A stretch of 64,000 nt of DNA. Source: Kistimonas sp964291505. GTDB taxonomy: Bacteria > Pseudomonadota > Gammaproteobacteria > Pseudomonadales > Endozoicomonadaceae. The notes under the pieces are model-generated. The model saw only the letters and a program-made list of their open reading frames with translations. It ran no database searches and was not told where the DNA came from. A program made the translations under genes and the position numbers. This document shows, one piece after another, positions 43,885-53,204 of this stretch (positions are counted from its first letter, which is position 1; each line of letters opens with the position of its first letter). The stretch is from positions 62,001-126,000 of the forward strand of contig OZ220216.1 of NCBI GenBank assembly GCA_964291505.2, in the 5' to 3' direction.

Positions 43885-45765
43885 ATGCTGAATGCCGGAA
43901 ACAGTCTGGCCATACTGGCGCTGATCACAGGGCTGGGGGTGGTCTTGTTCCCGGTATTGAGAGGTATTCGTCGTTTACCCGTCAGTGGCTTACTCGTTGC
44001 CCATGTGCTCAGTCTGCAGGCTGCCTTCCTGGTTCTGGTTTATGCCCTTGTCACGGATGATTTCTCGATCAGTTACGTGAAGTCGCACTCGGAAGCGAAC
44101 CTGCCTCTTATCTATAAAGTCAGTGCCGTCTGGGGCGGGCATGGGGGATCCCTGTTGTTCTGGGCAATGCTTCAGGCTGGCTGGATGGGGGTGTTTTACC
44201 GGTTGTGCCAATCGTTTTCTGAAGCTCAAAAAAACATTGCTCTGGCGTTTATGGCGATGATCAGTACAGGGCTGGTCGGACTATTACTGTTTTCCTCACC
44301 ATTCGCGCCAGCGGTTTCAGCGCTGTCGTCTGATGGTTCAGGATTAAACCCGATGCTGCAGGATGCTGGTCTGATATTTCATCCACCGGCTCTGTACCTG
44401 GGATATGGCGGTTTAACCGTTGTATTCGGCATGGTGATGGCATCGTTACTGTCTCCGGCTGCCGGGACACAGTCTGCCTGTCGCCCCTGGCTGCTGACAG
44501 CCTGGTCATGGCTGACACTGGGCATCGTGCTTGGCAGCCGTTGGGCTTATACCGAACTGGGTTGGGGCGGCTGGTGGTTCTGGGATCCGGTGGAGAATGC
44601 CTCATTGATGCCCTGGTTGACGGCTACCGCGATGCTCCATCAAGTGTGGCGGGGGCGAGAGAGGGATCGTTGCTCCGGTAGCCTGGTGCTGCTGGCAATA
44701 GCAACCCAGGCGCTGATTCTGGTGGGTACCTTTCTGGTGCGATCCGGTGTGCTGACGTCGGTGCATGCGTTTGCCATGCAGCCGGCCATGGGAATGACGA
44801 TACTGGGTTTTATTGTCTTTGTTGCCGGTTTCTCGCTGACTCTGTATGCCTTGCGTGCACCTGCCGTCACAGCAGAAACACTGTCTGGACGGTCACTGGT
44901 CTTGCTGGTCGTCGTGCTCCTGCTGCTGGTTGCTTGCGCTAGCATTCTTTTGGGTACGTTATACCCCATCGGTTTTGAAGCCTTTGGCTCAGGGCGAATC
45001 TCCGTTGGGGCGCCTTATTTCAATGCTTTCTTTATTCCACTCGCTTTACTGCTGGCCGCTATCCTGACGGCTTTTTCGGTCTATGAACGACAAGCGATTC
45101 TTATGACTATTGCCGCTGAAGCGACGCTGTTTTTGTTAGCGGGGCTGATGTTGTCCTGGCAGATTGTGGGGTTTGGCTGGATAACGTGGCTGGTGCTTGC
45201 CATGACACTGTGGACTGGCTGGTCACAGCTTTGCTGCCTACGAAAAAAACTTAATAAAACCGGTGCAGCGATGGCGCATATTGGGTTAATGCTGGCAATC
45301 ACCGGCGCCTGTCTATCTGATGCTGGACTGCTGCAAAAAGAGATCGGCATGCGTCCCGGACAACAGGCGACCCTGGGCGGTTATCAATTTGTATTCATGG
45401 GGACGACACCGCTTCGCGGGCCGAATTACCTGGCGGACTATGCCTTTTTTTCGGTCTATGACGATGCAGGGCGACGGACAGATATGCATCCGGAAAAACG
45501 ATGGTATGCCCGGCCTGATGTGGTGATGACAGAAGCCGCTGTAGACACGACCTGGCGGCGTGATCTCTATATCACCCTGGGAGAACCATTGGCCCAGGGA
45601 GGCTGGTCAGTCCGCCTGAAGGTTAAACCGTACATCAGCCTGCTCTGGTTGGGGGGAGGACTGATGGTGCTGGCTGGATTCTGGGTGGTGGGTTCGCGCG
45701 TGCGGCATTTTAGAAAAGCGGCAGAAGGTCAACGGACGTCAGGTCAGTCCGGTCTGGTTGTCTGA
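43885..45765 (+). CDS. nrfE: haem lyase CcmF/NrfE family
   Basis: A 626-aa polytopic inner-membrane protein with the tryptophan-rich WGGWWFWDPVENASLMPWL periplasmic haem-handling motif (about residue 225) and the conserved SVWGGHGGSLLFW region (about 80-95), both typical of CcmF/NrfE. It attaches haem to apocytochromes; NrfE is dedicated to the CxxCK haem of NrfA. Its position between nrfH and nrfA supports the dedicated role, although housekeeping CcmF has the same motifs. No nrfF or nrfG genes are in the window. Its stop overlaps the upstream in-frame start of nrfA. Confidence 0.85.
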   Translation: MLNAGNSLAILALITGLGVVLFPVLRGIRRLPVSGLLVAHVLSLQAAFLVLVYALVTDDFSISYVKSHSEANLPLIYKVSAVWGGHGGSLLFWAMLQAGWMGVFYRLCQSFSEAQKNIALAFMAMISTGLVGLLLFSSPFAPAVSALSSDGSGLNPMLQDAGLIFHPPALYLGYGGLTVVFGMVMASLLSPAAGTQSACRPWLLTAWSWLTLGIVLGSRWAYTELGWGGWWFWDPVENASLMPWLTATAMLHQVWRGRERDRCSGSLVLLAIATQALILVGTFLVRSGVLTSVHAFAMQPAMGMTILGFIVFVAGFSLTLYALRAPAVTAETLSGRSLVLLVVVLLLLVACASILLGTLYPIGFEAFGSGRISVGAPYFNAFFIPLALLLAAILTAFSVYERQAILMTIAAEATLFLLAGLMLSWQIVGFGWITWLVLAMTLWTGWSQLCCLRKKLNKTGAAMAHIGLMLAITGACLSDAGLLQKEIGMRPGQQATLGGYQFVFMGTTPLRGPNYLADYAFFSVYDDAGRRTDMHPEKRWYARPDVVMTEAAVDTTWRRDLYITLGEPLAQGGWSVRLKVKPYISLLWLGGGLMVLAGFWVVGSRVRHFRKAAEGQRTSGQSGLVV

Positions 45766-45779
45766 TGAATGGGGGAATT

Positions 45780-47219
45780 ATGAAGAAGCAGGGTTCTGTA
45801 TCAAAACCGTATGGGGTGACGGCCTGCCGTACTGGCCTGTTGACACTGTTGCTGTTGGCGACGGCAGGTCTGCAGGCCAGCGAAACAGGTGTTGAGGCCA
45901 GGAACGAAATGTTTAAAGACGGCTTTCCCAGGCAATACGAGTCCTGGAAAGCCACGGAAAAGATGGATTTCAAAAGTGCCCATAATGGCAACCAGTTTGA
46001 AGACATGCTGGAAAAGGATCCGCGACTGGTCGTGTTATGGGCAGGTTACGGATTTTCCAAGGATTACAATGCGCCGCGTGGGCATATGTATGCCGTGACC
46101 GATGTGCGTAATACGCTTCGAACCGGTGCACCTTCTGGCCCGGATGACGGACCGATGCCGAATGCCTGCTGGAGCTGTAAAAGCCCGGATGTTGCACGGC
46201 TGATTGATGAGCAGGGTAAGGATGCCTATTTCGCCGGCAAATGGGCGTCCAAAGGTACCGAGATCGTCAACCCGATTGGTTGTGCAGACTGCCATGACAC
46301 CAGCAGTGATGACATGAAACTGGCCATTTCCCGCCCCTATCTGGAGGATGGTCTGGCAGCTTTGGGTTACGACCACGCGAATGCGTCACAGCAGGATATG
46401 AAGTCGCTGGTGTGTGCCCAGTGCCATGTGGAGTACTACTTTGCCGGCCCGAACAAGGAAGTGGTATTTCCCTGGGCAGAAGGCACCAAAGCGGAAGAGA
46501 TGGAGCAGTATTTTGATCACCGAGCCTTCAGTGACTGGACCCATGCCATTTCCCGGGCACCGATGCTGAAAGCCCAGCACCCGGGTTGGGAAACCTGGCA
46601 GGAAGGGGTACACGGTAAAAATAATGTGTCCTGTGTCGACTGCCATATGCCCAAGAAACGGGATAAAGGTATTACCTTTACCGATCACCGGGTGATGAGC
46701 CCGCTGGCCAATATTGAGGGCACTTGTCAAAGCTGCCATACCCAGTCGAAGGAATATCTGGTCAGCATGGTGACTGGCTACCAGGAAAAGATCGGTGAGA
46801 TGAAGATCCGGGCGGAAGACCTGCTGGTCAAGGCGCACATTGAGGCTGGCGCTGCCTGGAAAGCGGGTGCCGGTGAACAGGAAATGCAGAAGGCTCTGAC
46901 ACTGATCCGTCATGCCCAATGGCGCTGGGATTATGCGATTGCATCCCATGGCGCGTCCTTCCATGCACCGGAAGAGTCGTTGCGGGTATTGGGAACGGCG
47001 GTTGAAAAAGCCGGCGAGGCGCGGCTGGAAATTGCCCGGGTACTGGCAAAGCATGGCATGACTGATCCTGTATCCATGCCGGATCTGTCAACCAAGGAAA
47101 AAGCTCAGGCGTATATTGGCTTGAATATGGAGAAGCTCAAGGCAGACAAAGAAGCGTTTAAGAAAAATGTGCTGCCTAAATGGAATGAAGATGCCAGGCA
47201 CAAAGGGAATTTGAGGTAA
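45780..47219 (+). CDS. nrfA: ammonia-forming cytochrome c nitrite reductase
   Basis: A 479-aa periplasmic pentahaem enzyme that reduces nitrite to ammonium with six electrons. The signal peptide ends near ALQASET. The catalytic CxxCK haem site is CWSCK (C130), and four CxxCH sites follow: CADCH (168), CAQCH (212), CVDCH (285), CQSCH (316). The active-site Tyr/His/Arg surroundings, for example QEGVHGKNNVSCVDCHMPK, are present. The ATG at 45780 follows GGGGGAATT, so it is preferred to ATG 45765. With NrfH it forms the NrfHA complex, and the same enzyme also detoxifies NO, which links it to the nsrR-hmp genes nearby. Confidence 0.96.
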   Translation: MKKQGSVSKPYGVTACRTGLLTLLLLATAGLQASETGVEARNEMFKDGFPRQYESWKATEKMDFKSAHNGNQFEDMLEKDPRLVVLWAGYGFSKDYNAPRGHMYAVTDVRNTLRTGAPSGPDDGPMPNACWSCKSPDVARLIDEQGKDAYFAGKWASKGTEIVNPIGCADCHDTSSDDMKLAISRPYLEDGLAALGYDHANASQQDMKSLVCAQCHVEYYFAGPNKEVVFPWAEGTKAEEMEQYFDHRAFSDWTHAISRAPMLKAQHPGWETWQEGVHGKNNVSCVDCHMPKKRDKGITFTDHRVMSPLANIEGTCQSCHTQSKEYLVSMVTGYQEKIGEMKIRAEDLLVKAHIEAGAAWKAGAGEQEMQKALTLIRHAQWRWDYAIASHGASFHAPEESLRVLGTAVEKAGEARLEIARVLAKHGMTDPVSMPDLSTKEKAQAYIGLNMEKLKADKEAFKKNVLPKWNEDARHKGNLR

Positions 47220-47231
47220 TTGTCGCTAGAA

Positions 47232-47274
47232 CCGGGCTAACAGCACTGTAAATTGTGCATTGTTGTTAGCCCGG
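47232..47274 (+). terminator. terminator after nrfA
   Basis: CCGGGCTAACA/TGTTAGCCCGG forms an 11-bp stem around a 21-base loop, 12 bp after the nrfA stop, followed by a T-rich sequence (TAGATTTTAGTTT). Confidence 0.75.
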
Positions 47275-47280
47275 TAGATT

Positions 47281-47604
47281 TTAGTTTGAAGTCGGATCCA
47301 TATGGCCGCGTTATTAAATATTGGGTACATATCAGAGTATTATATGGGTCACATATCACATTTTTTGGTAGTGATATCTAAAGATAGGTTTACTGGTCAA
47401 TTAGTTGCGTATTTCAATAAAGCGCAGAATATCTGTTATTAATCACTATAAAAAGTAAGGGCTTTATGTAATCAAAATATCTGAGTTGTGATTCATGTTC
47501 TAACAAGCTAATTATGTAATCTTCGGATTAAAGATCTTATTAGTTCGGGGCGATAATTAATTTTGATGTCTGCTAATAACCCGAGTTAATAGATAATAAT
47601 TAAC
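47281..47604. other. AT-rich region upstream of the autotransporter
   Basis: About 320 bp without a gene. It holds a pair of direct repeats, GGGTACATATCA at 47323-47334 and GGGTCACATATCA at 47346-47358, and many AT-rich blocks that could give promoters. Nothing else was recognised. Confidence 0.5.
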
Positions 47605-49821
47605 ATGAGTCTTTCCCTCATGAATATGTTACAGCTTGTGCCATATGCTTTTGGGAGTCGTTTTTTTAAATATATGGGCCTTTTGCTTGCCTTTACCGTT
47701 TTTTTAAAGCCGGTATTGGGGCGGGCTGCTGATGTTTGTACTACTGCTAGCACAACGCTCAACGCAGGGAATCCTGTTTCGGGTGCCAATAACTGTGATT
47801 TGGATGCTGGAGAAAGCGTGCAGATTGACAGTGATGGCTCTATTAACACGACGGAGATCAGTGCTATCGTTGTGCAGTTTGGTAATGTGGGCGGAAATAT
47901 CAGCATTGATGGTTCTGTATCGACAACTGCAGCGTCGGGGCGACTTGTACTGGTTGCGGGAGATGTTGGAGATGTTACCAATACTGGCACACTGACTTCC
48001 ACATTCACTGCTCTCCAACTGGGCTTTGGAGCACAAATATCAGTCGGAGATGTTTTGAACAGTGGCACGATTGATGGTGATGATCCCGGGGGGAGTGTTG
48101 GGGTTGGTCTATTAATTGGCTCAGTGAGTACAATAGGAACCGTGACCAATACCGGTACAATTCGAGGCGATAGAGCCGTGTTTGCTACGTCTCAGGCAAC
48201 GATCATTACCTCCGGCACCATATCGAATCCAGACCCATCGGTTGCGCTGATAACATTTAGCGGTGGGGCTGATTTAATTATTGAGGATGGTGCAATTTTT
48301 AGTGGTGGTAATATTAACGTTCAGAGTGGCTCTACCCTTGATATTCGCGGTGGCTACACTACGGATGCATCACAAGTTTTTAGCACCTTTGATAGCATCA
48401 CGATTGAAAATACTGGCGCGCTTCAGGTGAGTGTGAATAGTGATGGGAGCCAGTATAACCGGTATCTTGCAGGCACAGTCACTTTTGACCCTGGTGCAGG
48501 TATCAATGTTGATGTTCCGGTAACCAATACGTTATCCGACGGGGATACATTGTCCGGCGTTGTTAATGCAACCACATTCAATGGCGTGGATGGACTCGCG
48601 GTAACTGATAATAGTGCATTGCTGGATTTTACGGCAGTGCTAAATGGTAACGACCTGGATTTGCAAATTGCCGCCGATAGTAGTGGTAGTGGTAATACAG
48701 GCGTTCTTATCTCATTGGATCGTGCAGGGGAGCAGTCAGGGCGTGGTGCTGCCCGGGTGCTGGATGAACTGAGGCTACAACAGTCGCTCAGTGGTGATAT
48801 GGCAACAGTGATAGCCGCTTTCAATGCTCTGCCGACAGATAAAGATGTCGCGTCAGCTACGCAGCAAACATTGCCATTACTAACGGGTAATCTGCGGCAG
48901 ACCAGTATTAAGGCCATGAAAACGGGGCATCGCATTGTCCAGGCCAGACAACAGCGACTGACAGGCTTTTCCTTTGGAGAACAGGTCGATGAAAAGGGGC
49001 GCGAATTTTGGATAAAGCCATTTGCTGCCCGTGCTGATCAGAACGAACGAAATGATGTAGAGGGTTATGAGGCTGATACTTTCGGTCTTGTTCTTGGTGC
49101 TGACCACGCGTGGGACGATGAAAGCCGCTATGGTTGGGCGCTTTCTGCCAGTCAGTCCGATATTACATCTGACAGGGGCACCAGCAGCGCACAGGTGAAT
49201 AGTTATCAGGTGATCGGTTATGGCAGTCATATTCTGGATGAACAATCGGAGTTTAATTTTCAGCTGGGTATGGGCTACAACCTGAATGAAGGAACCCGTT
49301 CTATAACGTTCAGTGGGTTAAACCGCCATGCATCATCAGAATACTCAAGCTGGAGTGCTCATTTCGGGGGACGCTTTTCGAAGAACTTTGATTTATCGGA
49401 TCAGATGAGTCTGGTTGCTAGCATCGGTACTGACTTTACTTATATTCGGGACGATGCATATAAGGAAACGGGTGCAGATAGCTTGAATCTGGATGTGGAC
49501 AGTTCTGATTCAAAAGAGCTGTTGATCATGGCAGAAAGTGTGTTGAGTCTTAGTCTGGACAATGATACGACGCTCACGTCAAGCTTGGGATTAGGCTACG
49601 ACATGCTTCGTAATAAAAACAGTATCACAGCTGCTTATGTTGGCGGAGGATCAGTATTCACAACAGAAGGTATTGAACCTTCTTCCTGGACCCTAAGGGC
49701 AGGTATTGGTATCGCTATGAAAATTTGGGAAACGATTGAACTAACAGCGCGTTATGACCTGGAATCGAGGGAACGTTATTTGAACCAGAGTGCCTCGGTT
49801 AATTTGCGCTGGCCTTTTTGA
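47605..49821 (+). CDS. autotransporter (type Va) with beta-helix passenger
   Basis: A 738-aa outer-membrane protein. Order: a long signal peptide (about residues 1-41, ending GRAAD), a Gly/Ser/Thr/Asn-rich passenger of repeated beta-strands (about 45-350, many 'GTI..TG.I' turns typical of beta-helices), a linker (about 375-450), and a C-terminal 12-strand beta-barrel (about 455-738) that ends in Phe (NLRWPF), as required for BAM recognition. The passenger has no catalytic motif, so adhesion or aggregation is most likely. It follows the nrf operon but has its own AT-rich upstream region, so it is probably independent. Confidence 0.88.
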   Translation: MSLSLMNMLQLVPYAFGSRFFKYMGLLLAFTVFLKPVLGRAADVCTTASTTLNAGNPVSGANNCDLDAGESVQIDSDGSINTTEISAIVVQFGNVGGNISIDGSVSTTAASGRLVLVAGDVGDVTNTGTLTSTFTALQLGFGAQISVGDVLNSGTIDGDDPGGSVGVGLLIGSVSTIGTVTNTGTIRGDRAVFATSQATIITSGTISNPDPSVALITFSGGADLIIEDGAIFSGGNINVQSGSTLDIRGGYTTDASQVFSTFDSITIENTGALQVSVNSDGSQYNRYLAGTVTFDPGAGINVDVPVTNTLSDGDTLSGVVNATTFNGVDGLAVTDNSALLDFTAVLNGNDLDLQIAADSSGSGNTGVLISLDRAGEQSGRGAARVLDELRLQQSLSGDMATVIAAFNALPTDKDVASATQQTLPLLTGNLRQTSIKAMKTGHRIVQARQQRLTGFSFGEQVDEKGREFWIKPFAARADQNERNDVEGYEADTFGLVLGADHAWDDESRYGWALSASQSDITSDRGTSSAQVNSYQVIGYGSHILDEQSEFNFQLGMGYNLNEGTRSITFSGLNRHASSEYSSWSAHFGGRFSKNFDLSDQMSLVASIGTDFTYIRDDAYKETGADSLNLDVDSSDSKELLIMAESVLSLSLDNDTTLTSSLGLGYDMLRNKNSITAAYVGGGSVFTTEGIEPSSWTLRAGIGIAMKIWETIELTARYDLESRERYLNQSASVNLRWPF

Positions 49822-49894
49822 TCGATAGTTTCAGTAAACAAGATAAATCCGAACCCTGTAGATTCATGAAATCAAAATCGTATTGGCAGGCATA

Positions 49895-50323
49895 TTACGT
49901 CCTCATGATTAATGGTATCAGTGCCTCCTTATTATCGATGAGATCCGCCAGGGTATATTGATCCAGCACTCCAATAAATGCGTCCACCCCTTCCTTTAAT
50001 ACGCCCTTCAGCCGACAGGCGGGCAGGATTTTGCAGACCGGTTTGGTGCAGTCCACCACCTGCAGAGATTCTTCCAGCGCCATCACGACTTGGCCAATAC
50101 GTATTTCATCCGCCGGTTTCCCGAGCATGATGCCGCCACCTTTGCCGCGAATGCTGTGTATCAGGCCAGCTCGTGCCAACTGGTGAACCACCTTGACCAC
50201 ATGGTTGCGTGAGAGATCGTAGGCCTCGGTCACTTCCGTAATACTGGACTTATAACCCTCCGGGCGGGTGGCCAGGTACATCAGGGCGCGCAGGCCAATA
50301 TCGGTGAATGTGGTAAGACGCAT
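49895..50323 (-). CDS. nsrR: NO-sensing transcriptional repressor NsrR (Rrf2 family)
   Basis: A 142-aa regulator with an N-terminal winged helix (TDIGLRALMYLATRPEG, DLSRNHVVKVVHQLARAGLI) and three Cys, C92, C97 and C103 (CTKPVCKILPAC), in almost the same positions as the [2Fe-2S]/[4Fe-4S] ligands of E. coli NsrR. NO damages the cluster and releases DNA. It is divergent from hmp, its typical target, and the shared intergenic region holds an NsrR-type box. IscR and other Rrf2 proteins differ in Cys spacing. Confidence 0.95.
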   Translation of the reverse strand: MRLTTFTDIGLRALMYLATRPEGYKSSITEVTEAYDLSRNHVVKVVHQLARAGLIHSIRGKGGGIMLGKPADEIRIGQVVMALEESLQVVDCTKPVCKILPACRLKGVLKEGVDAFIGVLDQYTLADLIDNKEALIPLIMRT

Positions 50324-50339
50324 GAGGAACCGCTTTGTA

Positions 50340-50370
50340 CAAGTTAAGAAAACATGAGCATTTTAACTTG
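50340..50370. promoter_or_regulatory. second inverted repeat in nsrR-hmp intergenic region
   Basis: CAAGTTAA (50340-50347) and TTAACTTG (50363-50370) form a perfect 8-bp inverted repeat with a 15-bp centre; the whole lies next to the NsrR box and 16 bp upstream of nsrR. It could be an operator for nsrR autoregulation or a further repressor site. Confidence 0.5.
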
Positions 50371-50393
50371 AACATGCATTCAAAATGCAAGAT
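50371..50393. promoter_or_regulatory. NsrR box between nsrR and hmp
   Basis: The 23-bp site has two ATGCATT-type arms (ATGCATT, then AAATGCA) and agrees with the gammaproteobacterial NsrR consensus at 18 of 23 positions. It lies 39 bp upstream of the hmp start codon and 48 bp from the nsrR start, and would block hmp until NO is present. Confidence 0.8.
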
Positions 50394-50431
50394 TATTAAA
50401 GAGGCATAAAAAATACACTTTTAAGGTTGTT

Positions 50432-51637
50432 ATGTTATCTACAGAAACCATTAGGATTGTACAGTCCACTATCCCCCTGCTGGAGTCTGCCGGTACGGAA
50501 CTGACTCGCCATTTTTACCAGCGGATGTTTTCCCATAACCCGGAACTGAAGGATGTGTTCAATCTGAGCCATCAGCGCTCTGGTGGACAACCGGTTGCAC
50601 TGTTCGAAGCCGTTCTCGGGTATGCCAGAAATATTGATAACCTTTCCGTACTGAGCGCCGTTGTTGAGCGTATTGCCCAGAAGCACACCAGCTTCCTCAT
50701 TACGCCGGACCAGTATCAGATTGTCGGGCATCACCTTATTGAAACGATTCGTGAGCAGGCGGGGGAAGCGGCTACTGATGAAGTGCTGCAGGCCTGGACT
50801 GAGGCTTACCAGTTGCTGGCGACCATTTTCATTGAGCGGGAAGAAGCCATTTATCAGGCCAGTGAAGAAGTCGTTGGTGGCTGGCGTGGTCTTCGTCCTT
50901 TCCGGGTTGTGCGAAAATTCCGTGAGAGTGACCTGATTACTTCATTCTCGCTTGAGCCTGTCGATGGAAAACCGGTTATGGATTTCAGACCCGGGCAGTA
51001 TCTAGGCATCAAACTGAAGCCCGCCACCAGTGACTATTCCGAAATTCGACAGTACTCATTGTCTGATGCGCCGAATGGCTGCAGTTACCGTATCAGCGTC
51101 AAGCGTGAAACCGGTGACGTCGATGGACTGGTATCAAACTGGTTACATGATGCTGTTAATGAAGGTGATGTGATTGAAGTTATGCCACCTGCCGGCGATT
51201 TCTTCCTGAATGTGGATGACGATACACCGGTTGTACTGATCAGCGCAGGTGTTGGCTTAACACCGATGCTGTCAATGTTGAACACGCAGTTGTGCAATGG
51301 ACATCAAGGGTCGCTATTCTGGCTGCATGCCTGTGAGAATGGGCGCGTTCATGCATTCAAAGACGATATTCGTAATAAGGAACAGCAGCAGGAACGCTTG
51401 AAATCCTGGGTTTGGTATAACCAACCGGCTGCAGGTGATCGTCCCGCTGAAGACTATGATTTTGATGGACATATGGCGTTGGAAAAGGTTCGCCAAGCGA
51501 TAGACGCTCCTGGCGCACATTTTTACTTCTGCGGACCACTGCCTTTTATGAAGATGGTCAAAGAAACGCTGGTGGAGTGGGGCGTCGAGGACGAACGGAT
51601 ACACTACGAGGTGTTTGGTCCTTATAGCAGTCTTTAA
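50432..51637 (+). CDS. hmp: flavohaemoprotein NO dioxygenase
   Basis: Hmp converts NO and O2 to nitrate using NADPH. The 401-aa protein has an N-terminal globin domain with proximal H85 (QKHTSF) and distal Y29 (HFYQRMF), both at E. coli positions, then FAD-binding R206-QYSLS and NAD(P)H-binding GVGLTPMLSML, and the C-terminal FCGPLPFM with EVFGP. Start ATG 50432 has AAGG upstream. It is divergent from nsrR, which should repress it, and ends in a strong terminator. Together with NrfA it handles nitrosative stress. Confidence 0.97.
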   Translation: MLSTETIRIVQSTIPLLESAGTELTRHFYQRMFSHNPELKDVFNLSHQRSGGQPVALFEAVLGYARNIDNLSVLSAVVERIAQKHTSFLITPDQYQIVGHHLIETIREQAGEAATDEVLQAWTEAYQLLATIFIEREEAIYQASEEVVGGWRGLRPFRVVRKFRESDLITSFSLEPVDGKPVMDFRPGQYLGIKLKPATSDYSEIRQYSLSDAPNGCSYRISVKRETGDVDGLVSNWLHDAVNEGDVIEVMPPAGDFFLNVDDDTPVVLISAGVGLTPMLSMLNTQLCNGHQGSLFWLHACENGRVHAFKDDIRNKEQQQERLKSWVWYNQPAAGDRPAEDYDFDGHMALEKVRQAIDAPGAHFYFCGPLPFMKMVKETLVEWGVEDERIHYEVFGPYSSL

Positions 51638-51656
51638 ACATGTCAGACATGCCAGC

Positions 51657-51699
51657 AAAAAGGCTATGGTCTTTCAACCATAGCCTTTTCATTTTTGCT
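51657..51699. terminator. terminator between hmp and aotM
   Basis: A 12-bp stem AAAAGGCTATGG/CCATAGCCTTTT with an 8-base loop lies between convergent genes, with T-runs at both ends, so it can serve both. Confidence 0.9.
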
Positions 51700-51735
51700 T
51701 TCAGGTAATGCTTATTTGATTCTTGGTTTGTAGCG

Positions 51736-52485
51736 TCAGGCGGTGACTTTTTCAGGGATCACTCTGCCAGCCTCGGCGGTACTTTTAACAATGGGTCTGC
51801 GTTTGGGGTTCAGGTGCCCGTTAAAGCGTTTCTCCAGTAGTCTGAAGCCTCCCATCATGATCAGGCTTAGTACCAGGTAGCAGGCGCCTGCCGCCAGGAA
51901 GATTTCAATCGGCGTATAGGTACGGGCAATGATGGTCCGGGCCATACCGGTCAGATCCAGCAGGGTAATGGTGCTGGCCAGTGCGCTACTCTTGAGCATC
52001 AGAATCACTTCGTTGCCGTAAGCCGGCAGGATCATGCCAAACGCGCGGGGCAGGAGTACACGACGGTACATCTGCACCTTGCTCATGCCCAGTACACGAC
52101 AAGCCTCAATTTCCCCCTTGGGAATAGACGCCAGTGCGCCCCTGAGGATTTCCGCAGAATACGCTGATGTATTCAGGCAGAAGGCGATGATTGCACACCA
52201 GTAGGGTTCACGCAGGTAAGGCCAGAAAATGCTTTCCCGGACAATCTCGAACTGCGCCAGTCCGTAATAGACAAGGAACAGCTGCACCAGCAGCGGGGTG
52301 CCGCGGAAAAAGAAGATATAACTGTAGGGCAGTGACTTGATCCAGAGTTTATCGGAATGGCGTGCCAGACCGATGGGCAGCGCCAAGGCGGCGCCGAGTA
52401 TGCCGGAGACGACCACCAGTTGAACGGTCATCCAGGCGCCTTCCATCAGGCGGGGGAAATAGTCGATGACAACACTGAAATCCAT
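51736..52485 (-). CDS. aotM: arginine/ornithine ABC transporter permease, AotM/HisM-like
   Basis: A 249-aa polar-amino-acid ABC permease with five or six membrane helices and the EAA loop (SIPKGEIEACRVLGMSKVQMYRRVLLPRAF) that contacts the ATPase, here quoted by its limits (about residues 122-152). It pairs with the AotQ-like permease encoded 3 bp upstream. It is the last gene of the aotPJQM-like operon. Its C-terminal 30 residues are hydrophilic. The best functional inference comes from the operon and the nearby ArgR regulator; histidine or lysine uptake is also possible. Confidence 0.9.
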   Translation of the reverse strand: MDFSVVIDYFPRLMEGAWMTVQLVVVSGILGAALALPIGLARHSDKLWIKSLPYSYIFFFRGTPLLVQLFLVYYGLAQFEIVRESIFWPYLREPYWCAIIAFCLNTSAYSAEILRGALASIPKGEIEACRVLGMSKVQMYRRVLLPRAFGMILPAYGNEVILMLKSSALASTITLLDLTGMARTIIARTYTPIEIFLAAGACYLVLSLIMMGGFRLLEKRFNGHLNPKRRPIVKSTAEAGRVIPEKVTA

Positions 52486-52487
52486 AA

Positions 52488-53177
52488 TCAGGCCCTCGCG
52501 ACGCCGCGGTTAGCGCGTTTTTCCAGGTAGTGGAGACCGATCATGGTGACAATGGTCAGCAGCAGGTACATGAAGGCTGCAGCCAGATAGAAAGTGAACG
52601 GTTCCTTGGTGTAATTCACGGCCACACTGGCCTTACGCATGATGTCGTCCAGTCCGATGACCGACACCAGCGCGGTATCCTTGAGCAGTACGAGGAACAG
52701 GTTGCCGAGCCCCGGCAGCGCCAGCCGCCAGACCTGGGGAAGGGTAATGCGGAAAAATATACGCAGTTTGCTCATGCCCAGTGCCAGTCCGGCTTCACGT
52801 TGTCCGGCAGGGATGGACTGAATCGCGCCCCGGAAGACTTCTGTCGCATAAGCGCCAAAGGTCAGGCCGAGTGCCGTGACACCGGCGGCAAAGGGGCCGA
52901 TCTCAATGTATTCGTCGTAACCGAATTGGCTGGCTATACCCATCAGCACCGTGGTGGCGCCGAAGTAAATGATCAGTACCGTCAGAAGTTCCGGCAGGCC
53001 GCGGATCAGGCCGGTATAGCCGGAGGCAATGGCACGGGCCATGCGGAAGCGGGACAGTTTGGCGGATGCGCCCAGCAGCCCCAGTATCAGGCCGACTGCC
53101 AGGGCAGCCAGCGCCAGCTTGACGGTGACAATCGCCCCTGCCAGAAGCTGGTCTTCAAAGCCATGCAGTTCAAGCAT
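52488..53177 (-). CDS. aotQ: arginine/ornithine ABC transporter permease, AotQ/HisQ-like
   Basis: A 229-aa HisQ-like permease with the EAA loop (SIPAGQREAGLALGMSKLRI) and helices typical of the His/Glu/Gln/Arg permease family. It lies 62 bp after the binding-protein stop, a gap holding an 8-bp hairpin, and ends 3 bp before aotM. It forms a heterodimer with the AotM-like permease. Confidence 0.9.
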   Translation of the reverse strand: MLELHGFEDQLLAGAIVTVKLALAALAVGLILGLLGASAKLSRFRMARAIASGYTGLIRGLPELLTVLIIYFGATTVLMGIASQFGYDEYIEIGPFAAGVTALGLTFGAYATEVFRGAIQSIPAGQREAGLALGMSKLRIFFRITLPQVWRLALPGLGNLFLVLLKDTALVSVIGLDDIMRKASVAVNYTKEPFTFYLAAAFMYLLLTIVTMIGLHYLEKRANRGVARA

Positions 53178-53204
53178 GCGTACATCCTCTACTTACAGGG
53201 AAGA

